This document shows positions 24,001-32,973 of a DNA stretch of 64,000 nt, one piece after another. Source of the stretch: an uncultured Prevotellaceae bacterium. Its GTDB lineage: Bacteria; Bacteroidota; Bacteroidia; Bacteroidales; Bacteroidaceae. Location of the stretch: positions 1-64,000 of the forward strand of contig OMWH01000008.1 of assembly GCA_900314755.1 (NCBI GenBank), in the 5' to 3' direction. Within the stretch, counting starts at the first letter, position 1; each line of letters begins with the position of its first letter. The notes under the pieces are model-generated. The model saw only the letters and a program-made list of their open reading frames with translations. It was not told the DNA's origin and made no database searches. The position numbers were made by a program, and so were the translations under genes.

Positions 24001-26190
24001 TTACATAAAAGCGATCGTCAGACCAGCCATCACGATGCTGACCATAGACATCAGTTTGATGAGGATATTCAGTGACGGACCACTGGTGTCCTTGAACGGA
24101 TCACCGACAGTGTCACCAACGATGGTCGCCTTATGGGCAAACGAGCCTTTGCCACCGAAATTGCCTTCCTCTACATTCTTCTTGGCATTGTCCCATGCAC
24201 CACCGGCATTCGCCATGAAGATGGCAAGGGTAAAGCCACTGGCAAGACCGCCGACCAGCAGTCCTAACACACCAGCGACACCCAGCACGCAACCTACTAT
24301 GATAGGAATGATGATGGCGAGGATAGAGGGGAATATCATCTCATGCTGTGCCGCACGGGTAGAGATCTCCACGCAACGTCCATAGTCTGGAGTCCCCGTT
24401 CCCTCTAAGATACCGGCAATCTCCTTGAACTGACGACGAACCTCTACCACCATCTTCTGGGCAGCACGTCCCACAGCCTCCATCGTCAGACCACAGAACA
24501 GAAAGGCTGCCATGGCACCGATGAAGGCACCTACGATGACCTTCGGGTTCATCAGGTTGACCTGGAAGTAGTTCATGAAGTCAGGTATCGTGGCATCGGT
24601 GGCTTTGATCACCTCACCGCTGACACTTGTCAGTGTCTCACCGGCACGGGTCATCGCAATCTTCACCTCCTCAATATAAGAAGCGAGCAGGGCAAGGGCT
24701 GTGAGTGCCGCAGAACCGATGGCAAATCCCTTTCCGGTAGCGGCAGTGGTATTTCCTAATGCATCGAGGGCATCCGTGCGATGACGCACATCCTCACCAA
24801 GCTCACACATCTCCGCATTGCCTCCAGCATTGTCGGCAATCGGTCCATAGGCATCAGTGGCAAGGGTGATTCCCAGTGTGGAGAGCATTCCTACGGCAGC
24901 GATACCGATGCCATAGAGTCCGTGGGCAAGACTGCTGGAACTCATGCTCAGGTCGAAACCGTTGGCGCACAGATAGCTCAGCATGATGGCAACACCGATG
25001 GTGAGTACGGGGATACAGGTAGATATCATACCCGTACCGATACCCTTGATAATCACGGTGGCAGAGCCTGTCAGTCCAGCCTCTGATATTTTCTGGGTGG
25101 GCTTATAGCTGTGTGAGGTATAGTATTCCGTAGCCTGTCCGATAATCACACCGGCAGCCAGACCGGAAATGACAGAGAATGAGAGTCCGAGCCAGTTCTC
25201 TATACCTAATAAATATAATATAGCGAAGGTGGCGATGGCAATCAGGACGGCACTGACATTCGTTCCGACGGACAGCGAGCGGAGCAGGTCCTTCATCGTG
25301 GCTCCCTCCTTGGTACGTACCAGGAAGATGCCCAGCAGGGAAAGGAATACGCCCACGGCAGCGATAATCATCGGGGCAATGACAGCCTTCAACTGCATAC
25401 CGTCTGCCGCACTTGCCGCAAAGGCGGAGGCACCAAGGGCTGCTGTGGAAAGTACGGAACCGCAATAGCTCTCGTACAAGTCAGCACCCATGCCGGCAAC
25501 GTCACCGACGTTGTCACCCACGTTATCAGCAATGGTGGCAGGGTTGCGGGGGTCATCCTCGGGGATGTCAGCCTCTACCTTACCGACAATGTCAGCACCC
25601 ACATCGGCAGCCTTGGTATAGATACCGCCACCGACACGGGCAAACAGTGCCTGTGTCGAGGCACCCATGCCGAAGGTAAGCATCGTCGTGGTGATGGAGA
25701 TCAGTCCGTCAGCGTCAAAGCGGTTGAGAACCACAAACCAGATAGCGATGTCAAGCAAGCCTAAGCCCACCACTGTCAGTCCCATCACAGCACCGGAGCG
25801 GAAGGCAATCTTCAGTCCGGCATCCAGGCTGTGGCGTGCGGCATTTGCCGTGCGGGCAGAGGCGTATGTTGCCGTCTTCATGCCAAAGAAACCTGCCAGT
25901 CCGGAGAAGAAACCACCCGTCAGGAAGGCAAACGGTACCCACGGGTTCTGTACGTTCAGTCCATACGCCATGAAGGCGAAGAGAATGACCAGGACGGCAA
26001 AAACCATGATCACGACTTTGTACTGCTGCCACAGGTAAGCCATGGCACCTTTACGCACATACTCTGCAATCTCACGCATTCGAGGGGTTCCCTCATCGGC
26101 ACTCATCATGCTCTTGAAGAAGTACCACGCCATTCCCAATGCCACTACCGAGGCAATGGGAACCAACCAAAAAACACTTGGAATATCCAT
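24001..26190 (-). CDS. hppA: Ion-translocating membrane pyrophosphatase
   Basis: 729 residues, about 16 membrane helices. It hydrolyses pyrophosphate and pumps H+ and/or Na+ across the inner membrane. Substrate-binding motifs are [11 protein letters not shown] (about residues 185-195), [15 protein letters not shown] and [12 protein letters not shown]. The segment [10 protein letters not shown] carries Ala where K+-independent enzymes have Lys, so a K+-dependent type is likely. Which ion is pumped cannot be decided by eye. A strong terminator follows. It may be co-transcribed with the upstream unknown gene (50-nt gap). Confidence 0.95.
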   Translation of the reverse strand: MDIPSVFWLVPIASVVALGMAWYFFKSMMSADEGTPRMREIAEYVRKGAMAYLWQQYKVVIMVFAVLVILFAFMAYGLNVQNPWVPFAFLTGGFFSGLAGFFGMKTATYASARTANAARHSLDAGLKIAFRSGAVMGLTVVGLGLLDIAIWFVVLNRFDADGLISITTTMLTFGMGASTQALFARVGGGIYTKAADVGADIVGKVEADIPEDDPRNPATIADNVGDNVGDVAGMGADLYESYCGSVLSTAALGASAFAASAADGMQLKAVIAPMIIAAVGVFLSLLGIFLVRTKEGATMKDLLRSLSVGTNVSAVLIAIATFAILYLLGIENWLGLSFSVISGLAAGVIIGQATEYYTSHSYKPTQKISEAGLTGSATVIIKGIGTGMISTCIPVLTIGVAIMLSYLCANGFDLSMSSSSLAHGLYGIGIAAVGMLSTLGITLATDAYGPIADNAGGNAEMCELGEDVRHRTDALDALGNTTAATGKGFAIGSAALTALALLASYIEEVKIAMTRAGETLTSVSGEVIKATDATIPDFMNYFQVNLMNPKVIVGAFIGAMAAFLFCGLTMEAVGRAAQKMVVEVRRQFKEIAGILEGTGTPDYGRCVEISTRAAQHEMIFPSILAIIIPIIVGCVLGVAGVLGLLVGGLASGFTLAIFMANAGGAWDNAKKNVEEGNFGGKGSFAHKATIVGDTVGDPFKDTSGPSLNILIKLMSMVSIVMAGLTIAFM

Positions 26191-26240
26191 ATCGATTAAT
26201 AAAGTTTTAAGTTCTTAGTTATTGTGTCTTCATACAGGAG

Positions 26241-27032
26241 CTATTCGTCGACGGCAAAGTCTGAGAGCTCTCCAGCTTCCTCGTCGGGGTCACTCTCGAT
26301 CTCGAAGGTGGTACGGTAGTTCTCCTCGTTCATCTCATCCTCGTTGAACTCGTCCATCTCATCCTCCTCATCGTGACTGACATAGTTATCCTCTATCTCG
26401 GCATTCTCATCATCCTCATCAATGCTGTCAAACTTCATGCGAGGCTTGATGATCTCTGGCTTCAGCTTGGCAAAGATAGCTTCCACCCAGGTACCTTTGG
26501 CTACTTCAAGCACCTCATATCCATCGGCAATTTTCTTCTCGTACATTCCACCTTTCTTGTGAAGACGGTCTTTGGGAAGCGTCGTGGTGGAAATGTCGAA
26601 ACCGCTCTCGATGATATCCTGGATGGATTGTGACAAGGAGTCCCAGCCACCGCCGAAGTTACGCTCCAGGACCTCAACGAGCTTGCTTGCCGTGATATGA
26701 CGGATATTCTCATAAGTGAGGTCGGTCACCCTCAATATAGGACGCTTGCGGATAGCCCACAGCACCTTGGTACTCTCATCCAATGCTACTGACCCGACCT
26801 TGTATCCTTGTTTCTCGTATGACTTGCGAATCTGAGGAGTGTCCTCTTTCAGTTCCTCTATCATGAAAGCGGAGCGGATGATGTCGACATAATGACGGAG
26901 ATTGTCTTTGACATCGGCATCCTTGCTGCCACTGTTGAGCATTCTAAAAATATCATTCTCTTGAACATCCCATACAGAACTTTTGTTTAAGTTCTTGATG
27001 CTGTGCGTTTGTTTCGAAGCTGCTTCTTTCAT
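26241..27032 (-). CDS. Conserved-looking protein of unknown function with acidic tail
   Basis: 263 residues, not recognised. The N-terminal 190 residues look folded and mixed alpha/beta (V-L-E-R-N-F-G-G-G-W-D-S-L-S-Q-S-I; basic patch K-D-R-L-H-K-K-G-G-M-Y-E-K-K). The last 70 residues are extremely acidic (runs of D and E) and probably disordered. There is no signal peptide or membrane segment, so it is cytoplasmic. The charge layout, basic core plus acidic tail, is seen in some nucleic-acid-associated proteins, but nothing identifies a function. It is transcribed toward hppA from a promoter at 27061-27092. Confidence 0.7.
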   Translation of the reverse strand: MKEAASKQTHSIKNLNKSSVWDVQENDIFRMLNSGSKDADVKDNLRHYVDIIRSAFMIEELKEDTPQIRKSYEKQGYKVGSVALDESTKVLWAIRKRPILRVTDLTYENIRHITASKLVEVLERNFGGGWDSLSQSIQDIIESGFDISTTTLPKDRLHKKGGMYEKKIADGYEVLEVAKGTWVEAIFAKLKPEIIKPRMKFDSIDEDDENAEIEDNYVSHDEEDEMDEFNEDEMNEENYRTTFEIESDPDEEAGELSDFAVDE

Positions 27033-27060
27033 TTTATTGTACTTTTAATGATTATGGCTG

Positions 27061-27092
27061 CAAAGTTAATGCAAAAACTATCGAAATACAAG
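27061..27092 (-). promoter_or_regulatory. Promoter of the acidic-tailed unknown gene
   Basis: -7 TAACTTTG (27061-27068) and a weak -33 CTTG (27089-27092) 20 nt upstream, on the minus strand. It is back to back with the rarA promoter. Confidence 0.6.
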
Positions 27093-27109
27093 TATTTCTA
27101 TTAGATTTT

Positions 27110-27141
27110 TTTGTTAATTTCCTAAAAAAGTACTACCTTTG
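27110..27141 (+). promoter_or_regulatory. rarA promoter
   Basis: -33 TTTG (27110-27113), exactly 20 nt, and -7 TACCTTTG (27134-27141). The ATG at 27151 is 9 nt beyond the box, so the mRNA is leaderless or has a few nt of leader. The longer frame from TTG 27139 would start inside the box and is rejected. Confidence 0.85.
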
Positions 27142-27150
27142 GAGCCTGAT

Positions 27151-28428
27151 ATGGCAGAACCGTTGGCTGAAAGGTTAAGACCAAGGACCCTGGATGACTA
27201 TATCGGACAACAGCATCTGGTGGGCGAGGGTGCCGTCTTGCGTAAGATGATTGACGCAGGACGCATCTCTTCTTTTATATTATGGGGACCTCCCGGGGTG
27301 GGGAAGACCACCCTTGCGCAGATCATCGCCCATCGTCTGGAGACCCCTTTCTATACCCTGTCGGCAGTGACAAGTGGCGTGAAGGACGTGAGGGATGTCA
27401 TCGAGAAGGCTCAGAAGGGCAGGTTCTTCAATGAGGCATCACCTATTTTATTTATAGACGAGATTCACCGTTTCTCGAAATCACAACAGGATTCCCTTCT
27501 GGGAGCTGTGGAGAAAGGTGTTGTCACGCTGATAGGTGCCACCACGGAGAATCCCTCTTTCGAAGTCATCCGTCCTTTATTGTCGAGGTGTCAGATATAT
27601 GTGCTCAACCCGTTGGGAAAGGATGACTTGCTGAAACTATTACACCGGGCAGTCACGGAAGATGTGTTCCTGAAACAACGACATATAGAGTTAAAGGAAA
27701 CGGGAGCCTTGCTGCGGTATAGTGGGGGAGATGCCCGCAAACTGCTCAATATCCTGGAATTAGTCGTTGAAGCCGCCAATGGCAGTGACGATGTTGTCAT
27801 CACTGACCAGCTGGTGGGGGAGCGTCTCCAGCAGAATCCGCTGGCATACGACAAAGACGGTGAGATGCATTATGACATCATTTCCGCTTTCATCAAGAGC
27901 ATCAGGGGCTCTGACCCGGACGCTGCCCTGTATTGGCTGGCACGGATGATAGAGGGGGGAGAGGACCCGAAGTTTATTGCGAGAAGACTGGTCATCTCTG
28001 CGTCAGAGGATATAGGACTGGCAAACCCCAATGCTTTACTGCTGGCAAATGCGGCTTTCGACGCAGTCCAGAAAATCGGATGGCCCGAGGGCAGGATTCC
28101 ACTTGCGGAGGCAACCGTCTATCTTGCCACATCTCCTAAGAGCAATTCCGCATACCTGGGGATAGACAGTGCGTTGGAATTGGTAAAGCGTACTGGTAAC
28201 CAGCCTGTGCCGTTACCCATACGTAACGCTCCAACGCAGTTGATGAAAGATCTGGGATATCATGACGGTTATAAGTATCCGCATGACTATCCGGGACATT
28301 TTACTCCTCAGCAGTATATGCCTGACGCACTGGTCGGAGAACGTCTGTGGCATGGACAGCATTCACCGGCTGAGGAGAAACTTTACGAGAGAATGGTGAG
28401 CTATTGGGGAGACAGATATAAAGAGTGA
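27151..28428 (+). CDS. rarA: Replication-associated recombination protein A (RarA/MgsA AAA+ ATPase)
   Basis: 425 residues. N-terminal R-L-R-P-R-T-L-D-D-Y-I-G-Q (clamp-loader-like), Walker A G-P-P-G-V-G-K-T-T, Walker B L-F-I-D-E-I-H-R-F, sensor G-A-T-T-E-N-P-S-F. The C-terminal MgsA tetramerisation domain has S-A-S-E-D-I-G-L-A-N-P and Y-K-Y-P-H-D. It acts at stalled replication forks. The TRIC-channel gene overlaps its stop by 4 nt (ATGA), so the two form an operon. Confidence 0.95.
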   Translation: MAEPLAERLRPRTLDDYIGQQHLVGEGAVLRKMIDAGRISSFILWGPPGVGKTTLAQIIAHRLETPFYTLSAVTSGVKDVRDVIEKAQKGRFFNEASPILFIDEIHRFSKSQQDSLLGAVEKGVVTLIGATTENPSFEVIRPLLSRCQIYVLNPLGKDDLLKLLHRAVTEDVFLKQRHIELKETGALLRYSGGDARKLLNILELVVEAANGSDDVVITDQLVGERLQQNPLAYDKDGEMHYDIISAFIKSIRGSDPDAALYWLARMIEGGEDPKFIARRLVISASEDIGLANPNALLLANAAFDAVQKIGWPEGRIPLAEATVYLATSPKSNSAYLGIDSALELVKRTGNQPVPLPIRNAPTQLMKDLGYHDGYKYPHDYPGHFTPQQYMPDALVGERLWHGQHSPAEEKLYERMVSYWGDRYKE

Positions 28429-29045
28429 TGAATTACGACGCTTTGTTACAACAGGTCATTGAGTTTCTGGGAACCTTTGCGTTCGCCATCTCAGGAATCC
28501 GTCATGCCGCAGCCAAGCATTTCGACTGGTTTGGTGGCTATGTGTGTGGAATAGCCGTCGCCATAGGTGGCGGTACCATTCGTGATGTCATGCTTGGCAC
28601 GACACCATTCTGGATGACGAATCCGTTCTATATCATCTGTACCGCATTCGCACTGCTGTTCGTCATCGTGTTTGCCCGTCATCTGGAGCGTCTGCATAAC
28701 ACCTGGTTTGTCTTCGACACGTTAGGACTTGCATTGTTCAATATCGCCGGTATTCAGAAATCCCTTGCTTTCGGACAACCATACTGGGTTGCCATCATCA
28801 TGGGCTGTATCACGGGTGCTGCCGGTGGTGTCATTCGTGACATACTGTTGAATAACGAGCCAGTCATATTCCACAAGGAGATTTATGCCATGGCAGCCAT
28901 CTTGGGTGGCGTCACTTATTGGGTTCTGGATGTCATGTCATTACCGATGGAAGTCACTGTCATCACTTCATTCCTTGTCATTTGTCTCATGCGTTTCCTT
29001 GCCGTGAGATACCATTTGTCATTGCCGACGCTGAAGAACGAGTAG
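28425..29045 (+). CDS. TRIC-like (UPF0126/YadS) cation channel
   Basis: 206 residues, seven predicted membrane helices. It has the duplicated three-helix pattern of the family: G-T-F-A-F-A-I-S-G ... G-G-G-T-I-R-D and F-D-T-L-G-L-A-L-F-N-I-A-G ... G-A-A-G-G-V-I-R-D. Prokaryotic TRIC proteins are trimeric monovalent-cation channels, and a glycine transport role has been suggested for some. It overlaps rarA by 4 nt and ends at a structured 3' region. Confidence 0.88.
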   Translation: MMNYDALLQQVIEFLGTFAFAISGIRHAAAKHFDWFGGYVCGIAVAIGGGTIRDVMLGTTPFWMTNPFYIICTAFALLFVIVFARHLERLHNTWFVFDTLGLALFNIAGIQKSLAFGQPYWVAIIMGCITGAAGGVIRDILLNNEPVIFHKEIYAMAAILGGVTYWVLDVMSLPMEVTVITSFLVICLMRFLAVRYHLSLPTLKNE

Positions 29046-29047
29046 AT

Positions 29048-29108
29048 AAAAGGAAAATATATCTATTTATCATAATCGTGATAATTGTGTTTTAGATATA
29101 TTCCTTTT
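29048..29108 (+). terminator. Two-stem hairpin at the 3' end of the rarA operon
   Basis: The outer stem pairs 29048-29065 (AAAAGGAA ... ATATCTA) with 29093-29108 (TAGATATATTCCTTTT) with a 2-nt bulge. An inner stem pairs TTATCA (29067-29072) with TGATAA (29079-29084). Its location 2 nt after the stop codon suggests a terminator or mRNA 3'-end structure, although the T-run is short. Confidence 0.55.
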
Positions 29109-29156
29109 GTAATAACACATTCAGTAACCTTTGTAAAGAATGCCTCCCTTCATTGT

Positions 29157-29222
29157 AATTTAAATTAAATTGCAAAGTAATTTAAATTAAATTGCAAAGT
29201 AATTTAAATTGAATTGCAAAGT
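29157..29222. repeat. Three tandem 22-bp AT-rich repeats
   Basis: 29157-29178, 29179-29200 and 29201-29222. The first two are identical and the third differs at one base. Each is rich in AATTTAAATT and ends GCAAAGT. There are no spacers, so this is not a CRISPR array. Confidence 0.9.
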
Positions 29223-29306
29223 AAACCAAGTTAGATTGTAATTCAGCATAATAAAGTCTTCATTTACGAAGCCGATAGTTTCAACTAATGAAGCCCGTAC
29301 CTTCGC

Positions 29307-29370
29307 CCCACGGAGGCGGCACCTTCAACCCACGGAGGCGGCACCTCCGACCCTCGAAGCCCGGGGCTTC
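29307..29370. repeat. GC-rich 22-bp-period repeat followed by a perfect palindrome
   Basis: CCCACGGAGGCGGCACCT occurs at 29307-29324 and 29329-29346, a 22-bp period. GAAGCCCGGGGCTTC at 29356-29370 is a 15-nt perfect inverted repeat. Base composition is sharply different from the AT-rich flanks. Confidence 0.8.
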
Positions 29371-29925
29371 GCAACCCGCATGCAGTATCTTGGCAAACAC
29401 GGAGACACAAAGACACGGAGAAACAATAAAAAACTCTCTGTCTCTGTACCTCTGTGTTGAGTGAATATTTAGGGCAAAAACGCCAATCGTTGTCACCCTT
29501 GTCACCTCGTTGTCACACGTAACATACTGATTTTCAGAAAGTGTTGCAAGGTGGCAACGGTTGCAAGGGTAAAAAACTTTATGTATGCGCGTGCGCGCGA
29601 GGATATGACGACTTTTTTGCTCAAAATTATATAATATTGCGCGCAGTAAAGTGAAACAAACAAAAAAACGACAAAACAATGAAACTGTCTATCTGAAAAT
29701 TTCTCTTGTCACTGACCTGACGCTGCTCGTGCCGGCTCTGCAACAGACTGTATGTGTGGACAACGTGACTTACCTGTATCGTTCGTGGAACAAGGATACA
29801 AAGACCGTGAAAACGAAAACAAGGACGGCAAATGCCATACGCAAAAGTGTGGCATGGATTTTCCGTTTAAACTTTTTTAATATAAAAAATAAGGTGTCAG
29901 GAGAACAACGTATTGATATTTTTTG
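29371..29925. other. Repeat-rich noncoding stretch upstream of rpoD
   Basis: No convincing gene. It holds an imperfect inverted repeat of ACACGGAGACACA words (29396-29460), three TTGTCAC repeats (29490-29516) facing TTGCAAGG / TTGCAAGGG (29544-29569), and an alternating purine-pyrimidine run, ATGTATGCGCGTGCGCGCG (29581-29599). An open frame from GTG 29651 to 29956 (101 codons) has no recognisable product and runs through the rpoD -7 box, so I do not call it a gene. It could be a decayed one. Confidence 0.6.
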
Positions 29926-29933
29926 TAATTTTG
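29926..29933 (+). promoter_or_regulatory. -7 element upstream of rpoD
   Basis: TAATTTTG followed by C, about 70 nt before the rpoD ATG at 30005, leaving a real 5' leader, unlike several other genes here. No clear -33 TTTG is seen at the right distance. Confidence 0.5.
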
Positions 29934-30004
29934 CATCGTTTTACGGTATTATATAATACAGAAGCTTGATTTTCAGGCAGTTAAGGAAAAAGAGAAAAGT
30001 TTAA

Positions 30005-30877
30005 ATGAGACAATTAAAGATTCAAAAGAGTATTACGAATCGCTCAAGTGAGGCACTGGATAAATATCTGGTGGAAATTGGTCGTGCACCACTGATCAGC
30101 ATTGATGAGGAAATCGAGCTGGCTCAGAAAATCCGCAAAGGCGGTCCTGAGGGTGAGCGTGCCAAAGACAAGCTGGTAACGGCAAACTTGCGATTTGTAG
30201 TATCGGTAGCTAAGCAGTACCAGCATCAGGGATTGACGCTGACTGACTTGATTGACGAGGGTAACATCGGCTTGATAAAAGCCGCACAGAAATTCGATGA
30301 GACACGTGGTTTCAAGTTCATCTCGTATGCTGTATGGTGGATTCGCCAGAGTATTCTCCAGGCTATTGCCGAGCAGAGCCGTATTGTCCGGCTCCCGCTG
30401 AACCAGGTGGGCAGTCTGAATAAGATTAACCACGAGATTAATAAGTTTGAGCAGGAGAACCAGCGCCATCCGTCCGTCTCTGAGCTGAGCGAGGCAACAA
30501 ACCTTGACGAGGAGAAGATTGGACAGAGCCTGATGGCTGACGGTCATCATGTGTCTATCGACGCACCGTTCCAGGACGGCGAGGATAACTGTATGCTTGA
30601 CGTGATGGCAAGCGGTGAGGACTCCCGTACTGACCGGCATGTAGACCATGAGTCGATGGCTCAGGAACTTAACACCGTTCTGCAGAAAGTACTGAAGGAC
30701 CGTGAGATCACCATTATCCGTGAGTGCTTCGGCATCGGTTGTCATGAGAAGGGTCTTGAGGAGATCGGTGACCGTCTGGGACTGACCCGTGAGCGTGTGC
30801 GTCAGATTCGTGAGAAGAGCATTGCGAAGCTCCGTGAATCTGGGAATGCACGTATTTTGATGAAATATTTAGGTTAA
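30005..30877 (+). CDS. rpoD: Primary RNA polymerase sigma factor (Bacteroidetes type)
   Basis: 290 residues, much shorter than proteobacterial sigma-70 because region 1.1 and the non-conserved insert are absent. Region 1.2 (A-L-D-K-Y-L-V-E-I-G) is followed by 2.1-2.4 (N-L-R-F-V-V-S-V-A-K ... F-I-S-Y-A-V-W-W-I-R-Q-S-I), region 3, and 4.1-4.2 (E-I-G-D-R-L-G-L-T-R-E-R-V-R-Q-I). This is the housekeeping sigma that reads the TTTG / TAnnTTTG promoters found throughout the window. Confidence 0.95.
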   Translation: MRQLKIQKSITNRSSEALDKYLVEIGRAPLISIDEEIELAQKIRKGGPEGERAKDKLVTANLRFVVSVAKQYQHQGLTLTDLIDEGNIGLIKAAQKFDETRGFKFISYAVWWIRQSILQAIAEQSRIVRLPLNQVGSLNKINHEINKFEQENQRHPSVSELSEATNLDEEKIGQSLMADGHHVSIDAPFQDGEDNCMLDVMASGEDSRTDRHVDHESMAQELNTVLQKVLKDREITIIRECFGIGCHEKGLEEIGDRLGLTRERVRQIREKSIAKLRESGNARILMKYLG

Positions 30878-30915
30878 AAATTTGCTGCCTCAGAATTTTT
30901 TAGTAATTTTGGGGT

Positions 30916-32973
30916 GTGAATGACAGAACCTATACCAGAATATTAATGGTAGGCATGTTTCTATTCATGCCTGCCATTTGTTTTTCAAAAGCAAAGTCCG
31001 ACTCCACGATACTCGAGAAGGTATGGAGCTACAGACGTAACTTTGCGCATTATATAGGTGGCAAAAGCATGAACACCTATATGAGGTATACGCTCAATAC
31101 GGAGCGGCGCAATTTCACCATGTTCCTCGTGCCTACCCTGTACGCGTTTGCCAAAGGTGACCGGCTGTATATATCAGAGATCTATGGCAGGACAGATATC
31201 GAGGACTCGCACACCTTTACCACCAAGCCGCAGATCATCAGTAACACCATTCCGCATGACAGGCAGGTCAGTGAGGTCTTTATGGACTACTTGACCCCCA
31301 ACATCTACGACATGACCATCTATGAGGAGAAGCTGCTCTCCCCTTTCTATCGCAGTAACCGTATCTATTATCGCTATAAGATAGAGAACGACAGCGGCAA
31401 TCTGGTCCATGTGTCATTCCGTCCGAAACTGTCCAACACCCAGCTGGTCAAGGGATACGCATTGGTTGACCGACTGACGGGGCGTGTGGTGTATACCACC
31501 TACGACGGAGAGTTCGACATGCTTAAATTCCATGTTGATGTCACATACAGCGATGACGGAAGCAGTTCCATTATCCCCCTGCGCTGCAAGTCAGACATGA
31601 ACTTCAAGTTTATCGGCAACAAAGTGACTTCCCATTTCCTGGCAACATACGATGCCCCCACTACCCTTCCCGACTCCCTTAACGAGGTAAATGACCGTCA
31701 AAGGATGGACACCTTGCGGACGGTTCAGCTCCGGGCGGACGAAAAGGAGATTTACAAGAAATATGACTTGGAGAAAGAGCGGGAAAGAGAAGAGGCACAA
31801 AGGAAAAAAGAGAAGGAGGAAGCTGATACGCTTCATAAGAAGAGACGCTCCCTGGGTGATGTGCTATGGGATATCGGTGACAAGTTAGTTACCAGTTCTC
31901 ATGCGGATGCTTTGGGGGCGGACTTCAGCCTGTCACCGATCATCAATCCGCAGTATGTCAGCTACAGTCACAGCAATGGCTTCTCGTACAAGATACAGCT
32001 GGGTCTCAGGTACAAATGGAACAAGAAACGCTATCTGACGATAAAACCGGAAATCGGTTACAACTTCAAGATCAAGCAGTTCTACCACTACACCCCTATC
32101 CGCATGAACTATAACCCCAAGCGGAACGGTTATGCGGAGATCGTATTTGCCAATGGTAACCGAATCTATAATAACAGTATCCTGGAAGCACTCAAGGACA
32201 TCTATCCTGAGATTGAAGTAGACCGTGAGTTTGAGAAATACCATCTGGACTATTTCACGGATAACTATATCAGGGTCATTAACAATGTCGTTGCATTCGA
32301 CTGGCTGGAGATCAAAAGCGGTATCGTTTACCACATCCGTAAACCGGAGAACGTGTCAGGTATGGACGAGCTGGACCTGCCCACCCACTACCGAAGCTTT
32401 GCCCCTACCCTTACCTTCCACGTCACTCCATGGAGGAAAGGTCCTTACTTCACGCTGAATTACGAGCAAAGCTTCAAGAATATCCTGGGGTCTAACTTAG
32501 AGTATGGGCGCTTTGAGTTCGATGTGAGCCATAAGCTGAAGCTGGACCGGCTGCGCCTTATCAACCTGAAAGGCGGATTCGGATTCTATACCAATACCGA
32601 GACCTCCTACTTCCTCGACTACACCAATTTCCGTGACCATAATCTCCCCGGAGGATGGGAAGATGACTGGACAGGTAATTTCCAGCTGCTCAACAGTACA
32701 TGGTATAACAACTCAAGGTATTACTACCGTGTCAACACATCCTATGAGTCCCCCCTGCTCGTCTGCTCATTCCTGCCGTTTATCGGTAAGTTTATTGAAA
32801 ACGAGAGAATCTATTTCAGCTTCCTGTCCATCAAGCATACCCGTCCCTATTTCGAGGTCGGATATGGTGTGACGACCCAGTTCCTGTCCGTCGGTGCCTT
32901 TGCCAGTTTCCTGAATACCAAATACAACAGATTTGGAATAAAACTAACCTTTGAGCTGTTCAGAAAATGGTGA
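30916..32973 (+). CDS. DUF5686-type outer-membrane beta-barrel protein
   Basis: 685 residues from GTG 30916. A -7 box TAATTTTG at 30904-30911 lies just upstream; ATG 30946 is an alternative start. N-terminal signal peptide (R-I-L-M-V-G-M-F-L-F-M-P-A-I-C-F-S). A periplasmic/plug-like region runs to about residue 290, then a charged Glu/Lys/Arg helix (about 272-310). A C-terminal half of alternating aromatic beta strands ends in F-E-L-F-R-K-W. I recognise the DUF5686 pattern; function unknown. It overlaps addA by 7 nt, so the two are translated in tandem. Confidence 0.7.
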   Translation: MNDRTYTRILMVGMFLFMPAICFSKAKSDSTILEKVWSYRRNFAHYIGGKSMNTYMRYTLNTERRNFTMFLVPTLYAFAKGDRLYISEIYGRTDIEDSHTFTTKPQIISNTIPHDRQVSEVFMDYLTPNIYDMTIYEEKLLSPFYRSNRIYYRYKIENDSGNLVHVSFRPKLSNTQLVKGYALVDRLTGRVVYTTYDGEFDMLKFHVDVTYSDDGSSSIIPLRCKSDMNFKFIGNKVTSHFLATYDAPTTLPDSLNEVNDRQRMDTLRTVQLRADEKEIYKKYDLEKEREREEAQRKKEKEEADTLHKKRRSLGDVLWDIGDKLVTSSHADALGADFSLSPIINPQYVSYSHSNGFSYKIQLGLRYKWNKKRYLTIKPEIGYNFKIKQFYHYTPIRMNYNPKRNGYAEIVFANGNRIYNNSILEALKDIYPEIEVDREFEKYHLDYFTDNYIRVINNVVAFDWLEIKSGIVYHIRKPENVSGMDELDLPTHYRSFAPTLTFHVTPWRKGPYFTLNYEQSFKNILGSNLEYGRFEFDVSHKLKLDRLRLINLKGGFGFYTNTETSYFLDYTNFRDHNLPGGWEDDWTGNFQLLNSTWYNNSRYYYRVNTSYESPLLVCSFLPFIGKFIENERIYFSFLSIKHTRPYFEVGYGVTTQFLSVGAFASFLNTKYNRFGIKLTFELFRKW

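Noticed and set aside
29157..29222. Possible CRISPR array
   Set aside because: The 22-bp units are directly adjacent with no spacers, and no cas genes are present.
29651..29956. 101-codon open frame upstream of rpoD
   Set aside because: It starts at GTG, shows no recognisable family, and covers the rpoD -7 box. At most it is a decayed gene.
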